This document shows, in pieces, positions 26,591-36,279 of a stretch of 64,000 nucleotides of DNA (position 1 is its first letter; each line of letters opens with the position of its first letter). Source of the stretch: Planctomycetota bacterium (GTDB taxonomy: Bacteria > Planctomycetota > Planctomycetia > Planctomycetales > Planctomycetaceae); contig QQVO01000019.1 in the NCBI GenBank assembly GCA_003388505.1, positions 62,001 through 126,000 on the forward strand, given 5' to 3'. Below the pieces are notes generated by a model that was not told where the DNA came from, ran no database searches, and saw nothing but the letters and a program-made list of their open reading frames with translations. Both the position numbers and the translations under genes were made by a program.

Positions 26591-28002
26591 GCCGAATTCT
26601 GATCGTCGACGATGAACCGTCGATCTGTTGGGCGCTGGAACAGGCGCTGACGGAAGACGGGCACGAGGTCGAGACAACGGCCACAGCCGAGGAGGCGCTC
26701 ACGCTCGCCGAACGAATGAGAACGGATGTGGTGGTGATGGACATCCGGCTGCCGGGGATGGACGGATTGTCGGCGCTGGAGACGCTGCGCAGCCGGCTGG
26801 GGGACGTGCCGATCATCATGATCACGGCGTTCGGAAACCTGAGCACGGCGGTCGAGGCGATCCGTCGCGGGGCGTTCGAGTATCTGACAAAGCCGTTCGA
26901 TCTGGAAGATGCCGTAGAGGTTGTTCGCCGGGCGCTGGGAGAGCAGGAGCCGACTCTTGAAGAGGCGGATTCGCAGTTCGAGACCGACGCCGGGGGGCAG
27001 ATTCTCATCGGGACATCCCCGGCGATGCAGACGGTGTTTCGGCAGATCGCGGTCGTCGCCGAATACGACGTTCCCGTTCTGATTACGGGGGAGAGCGGGA
27101 CCGGGAAGGAACTGGTGGCAACGGCGATTCATCATTACAGCCAACGGTCGTCCGGTCCGTTTGTGCCGGTGTGTGTGCCGGCGATGAATGAATCTCTGAT
27201 TGAAAGCGAGCTGTTCGGGCACGCGGAGGGCGCGTTTACGGGCGCCCGCCGGAGCCGGCGCGGGCTGCTGGAGAGCGCCAATGGAGGGACGGCGTTCTTC
27301 GACGAGATCGGGGACATTGCCGCGGCGACACAGGTGAAGCTGCTGCGGGTGCTGGAGACGCGGGAGATCACTCCCGTAGGAGGCGATCGTTCGCGCGCGT
27401 CGGACTTTCGGTTGATCGCGGCGACCAATCAGGACGTGGAGGGGATGGTTGCGGCCGGAACATTCCGGGAGGATCTGTTTTACCGGCTGAATGTATTCCG
27501 CATCGAAATGCCCCCGCTGCGCGAACGTCCGGAAGACATTCCGCATCTGGCGCGGCATTTTCTGAGGAGGCTCGATCCGGGTGGGGAGGTGCGGTTGACC
27601 GAGCCTGTGCTGGAAGAATTGACGTCGCGGTCCTGGAGCGGGAACGTGCGCGAGTTACGAAATGCGATCGAGCGGGCCGTGGTGGTGACTCGCGCAGGAG
27701 AGATCGCCGTCGACAGTCTGCCCTCTCCGCGGGCGACGGCGGAAGGGGAGAAGGCATCGTGTCATCTGGAGGAGGCCGTGCGTCGGTGGTGGATCGAGCA
27801 GGTTCATTCGAGTTCCCAGTCGCCTCAGGGAAGCAGGAATTATGAGGCGTTGCTGTCGCGGATCGAGCCGGTGCTGTTCAGGGAGGCTTTGAAGCTGACG
27901 AAGGGGAACCGGCAGGAGGCGGCGCGGTTACTGGGACTGCACCGGCAAACGCTGCGCGAGAAGCTGCGGGGATATGATCTCGATCCGGACGAATTTGCCT
28001 GA
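26587..28002 (+). CDS. sigma-54-dependent response regulator, NtrC family
   Basis: A 471-residue protein. The receiver domain (3-120) has D52 in VMDIRLPGMDG. The AAA+ domain (about 140-375) has Walker A GESGTGKE at about 168, the sigma-54 contact loop GAFTGA at about 214 and Walker B TAFFDEIGD. The Fis-type HTH (about 430-468) is NRQEAARLLGLHRQTLREKL. It activates sigma-54 promoters after phosphorylation by the kinase encoded immediately upstream (4-nt overlap). The target genes are not evident here; the next gene is on the opposite strand. Confidence 0.95.
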   Translation: MSRILIVDDEPSICWALEQALTEDGHEVETTATAEEALTLAERMRTDVVVMDIRLPGMDGLSALETLRSRLGDVPIIMITAFGNLSTAVEAIRRGAFEYLTKPFDLEDAVEVVRRALGEQEPTLEEADSQFETDAGGQILIGTSPAMQTVFRQIAVVAEYDVPVLITGESGTGKELVATAIHHYSQRSSGPFVPVCVPAMNESLIESELFGHAEGAFTGARRSRRGLLESANGGTAFFDEIGDIAAATQVKLLRVLETREITPVGGDRSRASDFRLIAATNQDVEGMVAAGTFREDLFYRLNVFRIEMPPLRERPEDIPHLARHFLRRLDPGGEVRLTEPVLEELTSRSWSGNVRELRNAIERAVVVTRAGEIAVDSLPSPRATAEGEKASCHLEEAVRRWWIEQVHSSSQSPQGSRNYEALLSRIEPVLFREALKLTKGNRQEAARLLGLHRQTLREKLRGYDLDPDEFA

Positions 28003-28105
28003 GCCCGATGACGATGAATCGCGACCAGATCATCAATCGCTGAGGGGCGTTTCTGAGGAGCCGATGGGCGATGCGGTTCACAGCGAGACATCGCCTGAGC
28101 ACCGT

Positions 28106-28969
28106 TCAATCGTCGGCCAGCGCCTCGAATGTCCTCTCGATGTGGGATGTGAGAGTATCCCAGGGGTTGTCAGCGGGATTCTCGTACGGGTCGTCAGTCA
28201 CGTAGACCCAGCGGACGTATTTGCGCATCACTTTGAACGCTTCCTCGTTCCAATCGCGTTGCGAATGGACCAGCGCTGCGCGTGTGAAGGGAGGGTAGTC
28301 GGAATATCCACCGAAGTAGTCGCCTTTGAGTGACGTGTCGTCGGGATACTCCGCGGCTTCGTGAATGACGATCACATCGGCCGCCCGGCCTGTGAAGTAC
28401 TCGCCCGGCGTGCCTGTCCCCGGATTGGCGAAGACCGGCCAGAAGCCCTCCTCGTGACAGAACTGTGTGAGGGCCGCATAGTGCTTGATATGAGCCTCTC
28501 CCTCCGCGCCGAGATCGTTGGTCATCTCATCCAGAAAGACGCCGTTCGTGCGGGGATAGAATTCCTGCCAGCGCTTCACATCGGCTTTGACGCCGGCATC
28601 GTCGCGCTCGGCGTAGGCAGTCGACACGTAGCCGAGCGCGACGATGCCGGCGCCCTGCAGGCGGTCAATCGCTTTGGTGTAGTTGGCGTCGACCGCCTCT
28701 CCCGGTCCGTTGGCGGGGTTCATGATCGCGCAGACGGGAACGGTCGGGTGCTCGAGTTTAAGGTCGATCAACCGGTTGTAGGCCGCGTTGGTGTGGATGT
28801 CGGCGGGGTAGAGGTAGAGCGGGATCAGGATGCCGGTCGGCTGATTGGCGAGCTGCATGAACCGCTGGTTCTCGGCGAGGCGGTCGGCTCCGGCCCACTG
28901 CGCGTTTGCCGATTGAGTCGCCACCAGAGTGGCAACGAGTAGGATGGAGGCTTGTGTGAAATGCGGCAT
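28106..28969 (-). CDS. exported spherulation-specific family 4 (spherulin-4-like) protein
   Basis: A 287-residue protein with a signal peptide (ending ATQSANA). The body matches the spherulin-4 family: ILIPLYLYP near the start, CAIMNPANGPG, GIVALGYVSTAYAERD and NGVFLDEMTND. The fold is TIM-barrel-like and related to glycoside hydrolases; D/E residues in FLDEM are candidates for catalysis. An extracellular polysaccharide-related role is inferred. ATG 28969 is the first start that gives an intact signal peptide. Confidence 0.83.
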   Translation of the reverse strand: MPHFTQASILLVATLVATQSANAQWAGADRLAENQRFMQLANQPTGILIPLYLYPADIHTNAAYNRLIDLKLEHPTVPVCAIMNPANGPGEAVDANYTKAIDRLQGAGIVALGYVSTAYAERDDAGVKADVKRWQEFYPRTNGVFLDEMTNDLGAEGEAHIKHYAALTQFCHEEGFWPVFANPGTGTPGEYFTGRAADVIVIHEAAEYPDDTSLKGDYFGGYSDYPPFTRAALVHSQRDWNEEAFKVMRKYVRWVYVTDDPYENPADNPWDTLTSHIERTFEALADD

Positions 28970-29467
28970 CGTTCGTTCCGTTGGGGGTATTGTGTGATAC
29001 GAATGGGCCGCGGATGGCGCTGGTCTTCGCAGATTGCCTTCTCGCGGCTTCTGGCCTCTGGCCTTCTCCTGACTCCTGAATTGAACCTTTAAGTCACACA
29101 CGAGTCGGTCCTTCGGTTGAATCGACGACGAAGACACAAAGGGCACGAAGCCAGCTCAGGCGTTCGTGGTCCTCGAAAACTCATTCACAGTGACGATGTT
29201 TGGTGTCCTTTGTGCCTTTGTGGTGAGCCAATCGAACGCCGGACACGAATTCGACAGAGGCGTCTGCGACCTGATCACGACACAAACCAATCAGCGTCAA
29301 TCCGCAGCATCCGCGACATCCGCGGTCTATTCGGGAATCCCACGCAAACAGGTCGAACGATGGGCGTGTGGAGCGTGTCGCCGGTTGGTGTGAGTCTCTA
29401 TCATGTCGCGAATCAGGCCGCAAATGCCACGCTCTCGATTTCTCAACAACCTGGATTCAGACAGACG
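28970..29467. other. divergent intergenic region with dispersed repeat fragments
   Basis: No gene supported. It contains a 25-nt string (29200-29224, core CTTTGTGCCTTTGTGGT) that recurs at 47868-47892 with one difference, and a GGGCCGCGGATG string also seen near 59567. These short AT/GC tags are common between planctomycete genes. The promoters for the spherulin gene and ilvD must lie here but none is clear. Confidence 0.55.
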
Positions 29468-31171
29468 ATGCCACAGCTCAACAAATATTCATCCCGCGTG
29501 ACTCAACCGGCGTCCCAGGGGGCCTCGCAGGCCATGCTGTACGGGACCGGCATGACGGCCGAGGACATGAACAAGCCGCAGGTGGGAATCGCTTCCGTCT
29601 GGTACGAAGGCAACACCTGCAACATGCACCTGCTGCACCTGGCGGAGAAGGTGAAGGAGGGGGTGGAAGCGGCCGGCGCGGTCGGGATGCGGTTCAACAC
29701 GATCGGAGTCTCCGACGGCATCTCGATGGGGACGGAAGGGATGAGCTACTCCCTGCAATCCCGGGATTTGATTGCCGATTCGATCGAAACGGTGATGGGC
29801 GCGCAGTGGTACGACGCGCTGATCGCGCTGCCCGGGTGCGACAAGAACATGCCGGGCTGCCTGATGGCGATGGGCCGGCTCAACCGGCCGGCGATCATGG
29901 TCTACGGCGGGACGATCCGCGCCGGTTGTTCGAGCGCGCTCGAAGGCATCGCCGGCGTGACGGCCGACAAGCTCGACATCGTCTCGGCGTTCCAGTCGTA
30001 CGGGCAGCACCTCTCCGGGTCGATTACCGAGGAGCAGCGAAAGGAGATCGTGAAGCATTCCTGTCCCGGCGCGGGCGCCTGCGGCGGGATGTACACCGCC
30101 AACACGATGGCGAGCGCGATCGAGACGCTCGGCATGTCGCTGCCGTATTCGTCGTCCACGCCGGCGGAGGACGCCGACAAGTTGCGGGAGTGCTTCCAGG
30201 CCGGTGCGGCGATCTACAATTTGCTGGAACTGGATCTCAAGCCGCGGGACATCATGACGCGGACGGCGTTCGAGAACGCGATGGTGGTCGTGATGGCGCT
30301 GGGCGGCTCGACGAATGCGGTGCTGCACCTGATCGCCATGGCCCGCAGCGTGGGCGTGGAACTGACGATCGACGACTTCCAGAGCGTGAGCGATCGCATC
30401 CCGTACATTGCCGACCTGAAACCGTCCGGCAAGTACGTGATGGAAGACCTGCACAAAGTGGGCGGCACGCCGGCGGTGATCAAGTACCTGCTGGAGAAGG
30501 GTCTGCTGGAGGGGGACTGCATCACCGTCACCGGCAAGACGCTGGCCGAAAATGTGCAGGACGTGGCCGGTCTCTCCGAAGGTCAGGACATCGTGCATCC
30601 GGTCGAGACGCCGATCAAGGCGACCGGACATATCCGAATCCTGCGGGGCAACGTCGCCCCGGAGGGAGCGGTCGCCAAGATCACCGGCAAGGAGGGTCTC
30701 AAGTTCACCGGTCCGGCCCTCTGCTTCGACAGCGAAGAGGACATGCTCAAAGGTCTCGAAGAGGGGCGGATCAAGGGGGGCGAGGTGATCGTCATCCGCT
30801 ACGAAGGCCCGCAGGGCGGCCCCGGGATGCCGGAGATGCTCACGCCGACTTCAGCCCTGATGGGGGCCGGCCTGGGCGACAAGGTGGCGCTGATGACCGA
30901 CGGCCGCTTCTCGGGGGGAAGTCACGGTTTCATCATCGGGCACGTGACTCCGGAAGCGCAGGTAGGCGGGACGATCGCGCTCCTGCGGAACGGGGATGAG
31001 ATCACGCTCGATGCAGAGGCGAACCGGATTGACGTGGCGCTGAGTGACGAAGAGCTTGCGAAACGCCGAGGCGAATGGACGCCGCCGCCGCTCAAGGCCG
31101 AGCGGGGGACGCTGCACAAGTACATCAAGACCGTGAAGAGCGCCAGCGAGGGGTGCGTGACGGATGAGTGA
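29468..31171 (+). CDS. ilvD: dihydroxy-acid dehydratase
   Basis: A 567-residue enzyme of branched-chain amino acid and CoA/pantothenate precursor synthesis that dehydrates 2,3-dihydroxy-3-methylbutanoate and -pentanoate. The three Fe-S cluster cysteines are in the expected places: C51 (NTCNMH), C124 ([10 protein letters not shown]) and C199 ([11 protein letters not shown]). The C-terminal half has [11 protein letters not shown] 29468 gives the standard family length. It is not linked to ilvBN or ilvC. Confidence 0.96.
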   Translation: MPQLNKYSSRVTQPASQGASQAMLYGTGMTAEDMNKPQVGIASVWYEGNTCNMHLLHLAEKVKEGVEAAGAVGMRFNTIGVSDGISMGTEGMSYSLQSRDLIADSIETVMGAQWYDALIALPGCDKNMPGCLMAMGRLNRPAIMVYGGTIRAGCSSALEGIAGVTADKLDIVSAFQSYGQHLSGSITEEQRKEIVKHSCPGAGACGGMYTANTMASAIETLGMSLPYSSSTPAEDADKLRECFQAGAAIYNLLELDLKPRDIMTRTAFENAMVVVMALGGSTNAVLHLIAMARSVGVELTIDDFQSVSDRIPYIADLKPSGKYVMEDLHKVGGTPAVIKYLLEKGLLEGDCITVTGKTLAENVQDVAGLSEGQDIVHPVETPIKATGHIRILRGNVAPEGAVAKITGKEGLKFTGPALCFDSEEDMLKGLEEGRIKGGEVIVIRYEGPQGGPGMPEMLTPTSALMGAGLGDKVALMTDGRFSGGSHGFIIGHVTPEAQVGGTIALLRNGDEITLDAEANRIDVALSDEELAKRRGEWTPPPLKAERGTLHKYIKTVKSASEGCVTDE

Positions 31172-31267
31172 GCAGTCCGGCCGTTGAGGACGCGCGCAGT
31201 GAGAATCAGGCGAAACATACCGCAATTCTCGCGACTTGTCGTGTAGAATGCCTTGGGATGAGTAACG

Positions 31268-31570
31268 ATGGCGGGACCGATTGTCGTCCGTGTTGACCCC
31301 CGCGCGTTGCATCTTCCGACGACTCGTCCTGAGGGTGCGGATCCGGCAAAGCTCCAACGACAGATTGCACGTTTCGGACGGTCGTCGGATGGGATGCCTG
31401 AGATCCAGGAGACGCGCGGAAGTGACGGGCATTTCATGATCAATGATGGAGTGACGCGTGCGACCCGGATTGCCAAACTTGCTCCGGGGGATGACGTGCC
31501 TGCGATCATCATCGCCCAGTCTCGGCATCCCGTCGGAATGCTGCGCACGATTCAGGAGAAGCTGCCATGA
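31268..31570 (+). CDS. small ParB-like domain protein
   Basis: A 100-residue protein with a ParB/Srx-like pattern: VRVDPRAL at the start, then KLQRQIARFG and MINDGVTRATRIAKL, which resembles the ParB GERR box in place but not in sequence. It has no HTH or C-terminal dimer domain, so it is not a chromosome-partition ParB. The last codons overlap the following gene (ATGA). The fixed pairing suggests the two products act together. Confidence 0.65.
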   Translation: MAGPIVVRVDPRALHLPTTRPEGADPAKLQRQIARFGRSSDGMPEIQETRGSDGHFMINDGVTRATRIAKLAPGDDVPAIIIAQSRHPVGMLRTIQEKLP

Positions 31571-31779
31571 GTGATGAGACGCGAACAGAGTTGCTCGAGA
31601 TTCTCCGGCAACTTAGCGACGAGTTTCCCGAGTGGCGGATGGGACAGATGATTACGAATCTCGCCGGTCTCGCGCGGGGGCACGAGGTTGAGTCAATCTG
31701 GGATGCAGAAGACGACGAACTGATTGAGGCCGCCCGGCAGATGCTGGAGCAGAAACGTGCCGTCAGTCAGTCGACCTAG
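31567..31779 (+). CDS. small WRMGQ-motif protein, copy 2
   Basis: A 70-residue acidic protein with core FPEWRMGQMITNL and IWDAEDDELIEAARQ. It is homologous along its whole length to the 71-residue protein at 22503-22718. It overlaps the ParB-like gene by 4 nt. Neither partner has a catalytic signature that I recognise. It may be one half of a two-gene regulatory or toxin-antitoxin-like unit. Confidence 0.65.
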   Translation: MSDETRTELLEILRQLSDEFPEWRMGQMITNLAGLARGHEVESIWDAEDDELIEAARQMLEQKRAVSQST

Positions 31780-31845
31780 CATTCGAATCGAGTCGGCTTG
31801 GTCTTCACTCCCAATCGTCACTCACTGTAGCCGGACCCTCTCTCG

Positions 31846-33375
31846 ATGATGCGATGCGCTCCCTCCCTGTTTTTTTCTTTGGTCTGCGTTTGGCTGACGA
31901 CGTTTGCAGCATCTGCGGAAGCCGCGCGCCCGAATGTTGTGATTATCCTCGCGGACGACATGGGCTACGGCGACGTCCGGGCGCTGAATCCCGAGTCGGT
32001 GATTGCGACGCCGCATCTGGATCGGATTGCGGCTGAAGGGATGACGTTCACCGACGGGCATTCACCGTCCGCGGTCTGTACGCCGACGCGGTATGGGTTG
32101 CTGACCGGGCGGTATTGTTGGCGGACGAGTCTGAAGAGCGGTGTGCTGGGGGGATACAGTCCGCCGTTGATCGAGGCAGATCGACTGACGCTGGCCGGGA
32201 TGTTGCAGGAGCACGGCTACCGGACCGGCGCAGTCGGGAAGTGGCATCTGGGCATGGCGCTGCCGTTTCTGGATCCCGACAATGCCGATACGTCCCCTTG
32301 GGACGGCGACCCGGGGATCGATTTCGCCGGGGTGATCAGCGATAGCCCGGTTCATCACGGGTTCGGCAGCTACTTCGGGGTGAGCGCGTCGCTCGATATG
32401 GCGCCGTTTGTCTATATCCGGGACGACCGGTTCACGGCGCTGCCGACGATTCAGCAACCGATGGTGAAGTTCCCGCACTTTGTGCGAAAAGGACCTCGTG
32501 CGGAGGATTTCATCATCGACGAAGTGCTCGACCGGCTGACGGAAGAGGCCGTGCAGTTCGTCGAAGAGGCGGCGGAGGGGGAGCAGCCGTTCTTTCTGTA
32601 CATGCCGCTCACCGCGCCGCATAAGCCGACACAGCCGCATGAGCGGTTTCGCGGCAAGACCGGACGCGGCGAGTACGGCGACTTCGTCGCACAGGTCGAC
32701 TGGACGGTGGGACAGGTGCTGGAGGCTCTGGACCAGACGGAGACGGCCGACGACACGTTATTGGTCTACACGTCGGACAACGGCTCGTACATGTTCCGCT
32801 TCGATGACGAATCGCGGAAGGACCACGTGGACGATGCGACGATCCAGGGGTTTCGCGCGGGCCGTCACCGGGCGAACGGGCCGTTCCGGGGGACGAAGGC
32901 CGACATCTGGGAGGCGGGTCATCACGTGCCGCTCCTGGTCCGCTGGCCGGGGAACGTGGAGGCCGGTTCGTCGTGTGACGAAGCGGTGTGTCTCACCGAT
33001 CTGTTCGCGACGGTCGCCGAGATCGTTGGGGTGGATATTGACAACAGCGTGGCCGAGGACAGCTTCTCATTGGCGTCGATGCTGGCCGGTGAGCAGGTCG
33101 AGCGGGGCGCGCCGGTCGTCCATCATTCGGTGGGCGGGATGTTCGCGATCCGGGACGGGAAGTGGAAACTGGTGCTCGGGAATGGCTCCGGCGGACGGGA
33201 GCAGCCTCGCGGGAAGCCGTTCGAGAAGCCGTATCAGTTGTTCGATCTATCGAGCGATATCAGTGAGGAGTCGGATGTGGCGGATGCCCATCCGGAGGTC
33301 GTCGAGCGGTTGACGCAGCGGCTGGAGGAGATTCGCAAGCGGGGGAGGAGTGTTGAGCGGGAAAACCCCAGATAG
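31846..33375 (+). CDS. secreted arylsulfatase-type sulfatase
   Basis: A 509-residue protein with a signal peptide (1-25, ending ASAEA). The sulfatase opening PNVVIILADDMGYGD supplies two metal-binding Asp residues. C78 in VCTPTRYGLLTGRYCW is the Cys of the C-x-P-x-R motif that is oxidised to formylglycine. The later SDNGS segment supplies further metal ligands, and the end of the protein reads DLSSDISEESDVA. Planctomycetes carry many such enzymes for sulfated polysaccharides; the exact substrate cannot be told. It stands alone, with no maturation factor beside it. Confidence 0.93.
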   Translation: MMRCAPSLFFSLVCVWLTTFAASAEAARPNVVIILADDMGYGDVRALNPESVIATPHLDRIAAEGMTFTDGHSPSAVCTPTRYGLLTGRYCWRTSLKSGVLGGYSPPLIEADRLTLAGMLQEHGYRTGAVGKWHLGMALPFLDPDNADTSPWDGDPGIDFAGVISDSPVHHGFGSYFGVSASLDMAPFVYIRDDRFTALPTIQQPMVKFPHFVRKGPRAEDFIIDEVLDRLTEEAVQFVEEAAEGEQPFFLYMPLTAPHKPTQPHERFRGKTGRGEYGDFVAQVDWTVGQVLEALDQTETADDTLLVYTSDNGSYMFRFDDESRKDHVDDATIQGFRAGRHRANGPFRGTKADIWEAGHHVPLLVRWPGNVEAGSSCDEAVCLTDLFATVAEIVGVDIDNSVAEDSFSLASMLAGEQVERGAPVVHHSVGGMFAIRDGKWKLVLGNGSGGREQPRGKPFEKPYQLFDLSSDISEESDVADAHPEVVERLTQRLEEIRKRGRSVERENPR

Positions 33376-33443
33376 CGTTTCCCCAATGCGAGCCGCAGGC
33401 GTCAGCCTCCGGTTGCGACCGATCCCGCTCAGAGCATTGACCG

Positions 33444-35069
33444 TCATTCTTCGTCCGCCGCTTCCTCCGGTTTCCGCCAGGCATGTTCCGGGCGTGCGAG
33501 GATTTCGTCGATGACGGCGTTGACCGCGTCCGCCTGTTCCTGCTTGCCCTCCTTGGCCGCGTGCGCGGCGATCTCGCGGGCCTGCGGAATCAATTCGATG
33601 TAGAAGCGCTCGGCCACCTCGTACATTCCGTGCCAATGGGAGTAATCGGGCGCCATCATCGAGGCGCCGTGGCGAGCCCGCCGGCCCTCGTGATGCCAGA
33701 GGTAGAACCAGGTCCACTCGATCTCTTCGTCGAACTGGGTACTCGTGATCAGTTCCTGCTTTCCGAGTTCCGCCATGATGGCCTGGCCGGGCTTGGCGAA
33801 CTTCTCGTTATAGAGCACCACAAAGTCGTCGTATTGCTTGTAGAAGGAGTTGACGTAATCGTTCGTGTGGCAGTGCAGGCAGACCTGCTTCATGTTCATT
33901 CTCTTTTGCTCGGCTGTATGAACAACCAGTTCGCGGCGGACGTCCGGGTCGGTCTCGGTGACGATTTTGCCTTCGGCGTCGGTGTCGAGCCACGCGCTGA
34001 CCGGCGGACGGTTGGACCAGGAGATTCTCTGGCCGGCGTCGTGCGTGACGGTCGGCGTGCCCTGCCTCGAGTGGGCCGACATGTGGCAGGTGGCGCAGGT
34101 GGGCGCCTGGGTGTAGTCCTGACCCAGCACCCAGTTTTCGGCATCCAGATTCATGTGTTCCTTCAGATCACGGAAGGCGACGCCGTGCTTGGACTCTTCG
34201 TAGATCTCCTTCTGCGGGTGATCCGGGCCGAGGTGGCACTTGCCGCAGTTCTCCGGCTGTCGGGCGCGGCGGGGTGAGAAGTCGTGCCGGCTGTGACAGG
34301 CGGAGCAGGAGCCGAGCGAACCATCCAGATTGATGCGTCCGATCCCGGTGTTGGGCCAGGTGCCCGGGTGGAACTTCGGTCGTCCGTCCTCGTCCTTCTC
34401 CAGCTTGTCGAGTACGGCGAGGTTTGTGGGTTTGCCCGATTCATCCGGTTTGAGATCGTCCACGGTGATCGCCGTGCCGTCGGTTGCGAGCAGTCCCACT
34501 TTGCTGCCGTGACATTGCTGGCATCCGACAAAGGCGCTGGCCATGCCGTTGACTTCGTCGATCTCGGGACGTCCCGGCGTCGGCGAATGCGGGTTGAAGA
34601 AGTGCCGTCCTCCCTCATCGGCACGGAATCCCTCCACCTCCTCGGCGAGGAAGTTGTCCAGCGAAGCGAGAATATTGCCCCCCTTGGCGTGGTGGCTACC
34701 CTCGAATTCCTGGTACTCCTTGGGATGGCAACGAGAGCAGTCCAGGGGGGTCACCACAGTGGCAATGACCGCGTCGTAGTGGGTGAAGGCGTCGACGTCG
34801 TCCGGGTCGGCGCGATGGCAGTCCACGCAGCCGACTCCCTTTTGCGCGTGCGTGCTGTCCTCCCAATGATCGACGATTCCGGGAGACTGCTGCGGCTGCC
34901 CGTGGCAGGTCACGCATGACTGGGAACTGGCCGGCACGATGACGTGGGCCGCTGCCAGCCCCGCCTGTTCGCGCCGGTGCGCGACTTCCAATGCCTGCAC
35001 GAGGACCAGCGAGAGCATGAACAGCAGGCCGAGCAGGCCGATCACAGTGCGTTTCGTTCGAAGTTGCAT
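33444..35069 (-). CDS. octahaem cytochrome c, HAO-like, membrane anchored
   Basis: A 541-residue protein with an N-terminal membrane segment (7-27) and exactly eight CxxCH sites: C52, C81, C111, C183, C255, C275, C325 and C397. The C-terminal part is the hydroxylamine oxidoreductase-family end: WHHEGRRARHGASMMAPDYSHWHG, with Y476 in the region where HAO has its haem-crosslinking Tyr, and a long helix to the end. It is the last gene of an operon with a Rieske protein and a cytochrome b, and probably takes the place of cytochrome c1/f as electron acceptor of that complex. Catalytic hydroxylamine or nitrite chemistry is possible but not shown. Confidence 0.88.
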   Translation of the reverse strand: MQLRTKRTVIGLLGLLFMLSLVLVQALEVAHRREQAGLAAAHVIVPASSQSCVTCHGQPQQSPGIVDHWEDSTHAQKGVGCVDCHRADPDDVDAFTHYDAVIATVVTPLDCSRCHPKEYQEFEGSHHAKGGNILASLDNFLAEEVEGFRADEGGRHFFNPHSPTPGRPEIDEVNGMASAFVGCQQCHGSKVGLLATDGTAITVDDLKPDESGKPTNLAVLDKLEKDEDGRPKFHPGTWPNTGIGRINLDGSLGSCSACHSRHDFSPRRARQPENCGKCHLGPDHPQKEIYEESKHGVAFRDLKEHMNLDAENWVLGQDYTQAPTCATCHMSAHSRQGTPTVTHDAGQRISWSNRPPVSAWLDTDAEGKIVTETDPDVRRELVVHTAEQKRMNMKQVCLHCHTNDYVNSFYKQYDDFVVLYNEKFAKPGQAIMAELGKQELITSTQFDEEIEWTWFYLWHHEGRRARHGASMMAPDYSHWHGMYEVAERFYIELIPQAREIAAHAAKEGKQEQADAVNAVIDEILARPEHAWRKPEEAADEE

Positions 35070-35139
35070 GATGGTCTATGGCGGATGGCTAATGGCAAAT
35101 GGTTAGCGGGCGGAAACTGAAGACCCACGTCGAACGGTC

Positions 35140-36189
35140 TCAGTGTGGAACGAGCGCCTCCCAGGTGGTCAGGGCGACGAGCAGAAAGACGCCGACGATT
35201 CCGATCCAGACGCTGATCTCCTCGATGCGCGTCACTCGGCGGAGGAGCGTGTCGATGAACGGCCACGTGAACATCACGAACACGATGAATCCCATGCTGA
35301 GCACGGCGAACGTCCCGGAGAAGAGTTTGAGCCACCGGAACGTGGCGTAGAAAAACCATTCCGGCTTGATGACCTCGGGGGTCGTCAGCGGATCTGCACG
35401 GGGGCCCATGATCGCGGGAAACACGGTTGCGAGCACGCTGAGCAGGATCATCAAGACCAGGCCGATGATGAGTTCGGTGTAGAAGTGATCGGGGAAGAAG
35501 TCGTAGTGACCCGGGCCGTCGTCCGTCTCGTCCTCGAATTTGAGTTCGGACACGCCGTGCATGCGGATCAGCGCGATGTGGACGACGAGCAACAGGATCA
35601 TCGTGGCGGGCAGAATGGCCGCGTGCAGGATGTAGAACCGCGGCACGGTGTTCTCGTTGTACTCGTCGCCGGCCAGCAAAAGTTGTTTTGCGAGGCGTCC
35701 CACGAAAGGAATCATGTCACAGATGTTCGCGGCGACGGTAGCGCCCCAGTAACTCAACTGCTCGAACACGAGGCTGTAGCCGGTAAAGCCGATCAGCAGC
35801 GTGCACAGCAGCAGGCACATGCCGATCATCCAGTTGATCTCGCGCGGCCGCCTGTACGCACCGGTGAAGTAGACGCGCATCTGGTGAAGGATCACCGAAG
35901 CGATCATCAGCGTGGCGGCCCACTTGTGCACGCTCCGGATGTACCAGCCGTAGTTGACCTCTTCGGTAATGCGGCGAACCGACTCGTACGCGGTTTCCGG
36001 AGAGGGCTGGTAATAGACCGCCAGCAGAATGCCGGTGACGATCTGCACGACGAACAGGTAGGCCGGCGTCCCGCCCAGGCAGAACCACCAGCGCCGGAGA
36101 TGGTTGGGCACGGGCTCGTTCGTCACTTCGGCGAGTTCGACGCCGCTGACGGGAATCCGCTCCTGAATCCAGTTCCTGACTCCATTCAT
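35140..36189 (-). CDS. cytochrome b, b6-type fused with subunit IV-like part
   Basis: A 349-residue quinol-oxidising membrane subunit. Haem ligands are H88, H102, H189 and H204; 14 residues separate the second pair, as in b6 rather than mitochondrial-type cytochrome b. C37 in WWFCLGG aligns with the Cys that covalently holds haem cn in b6f complexes. The quinol-site motif is PEWF (276-279). The C-terminal region (about 235-345) supplies three further TMs, like subunit IV, in the same chain. It lies between the Rieske and octahaem genes (gaps 90 and 70 nt). Confidence 0.93.
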   Translation of the reverse strand: MNGVRNWIQERIPVSGVELAEVTNEPVPNHLRRWWFCLGGTPAYLFVVQIVTGILLAVYYQPSPETAYESVRRITEEVNYGWYIRSVHKWAATLMIASVILHQMRVYFTGAYRRPREINWMIGMCLLLCTLLIGFTGYSLVFEQLSYWGATVAANICDMIPFVGRLAKQLLLAGDEYNENTVPRFYILHAAILPATMILLLVVHIALIRMHGVSELKFEDETDDGPGHYDFFPDHFYTELIIGLVLMILLSVLATVFPAIMGPRADPLTTPEVIKPEWFFYATFRWLKLFSGTFAVLSMGFIVFVMFTWPFIDTLLRRVTRIEEISVWIGIVGVFLLVALTTWEALVPH

Positions 36190-36279
36190 GGATCGGTCAA
36201 TGGCTGTTCGTGAAGTCCGATGAATGGGGGGTGTCGATGACCGGGTGCCGACCCGGGACCGACGACGCTTGCGGGTGAT

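Noticed and set aside
31244-31249. GTAGAAT string before the ParB-like gene, also near 58847 and 59763
   Set aside because: It resembles a -10 element, but no matching -35 was found at normal spacing in any of the three places.
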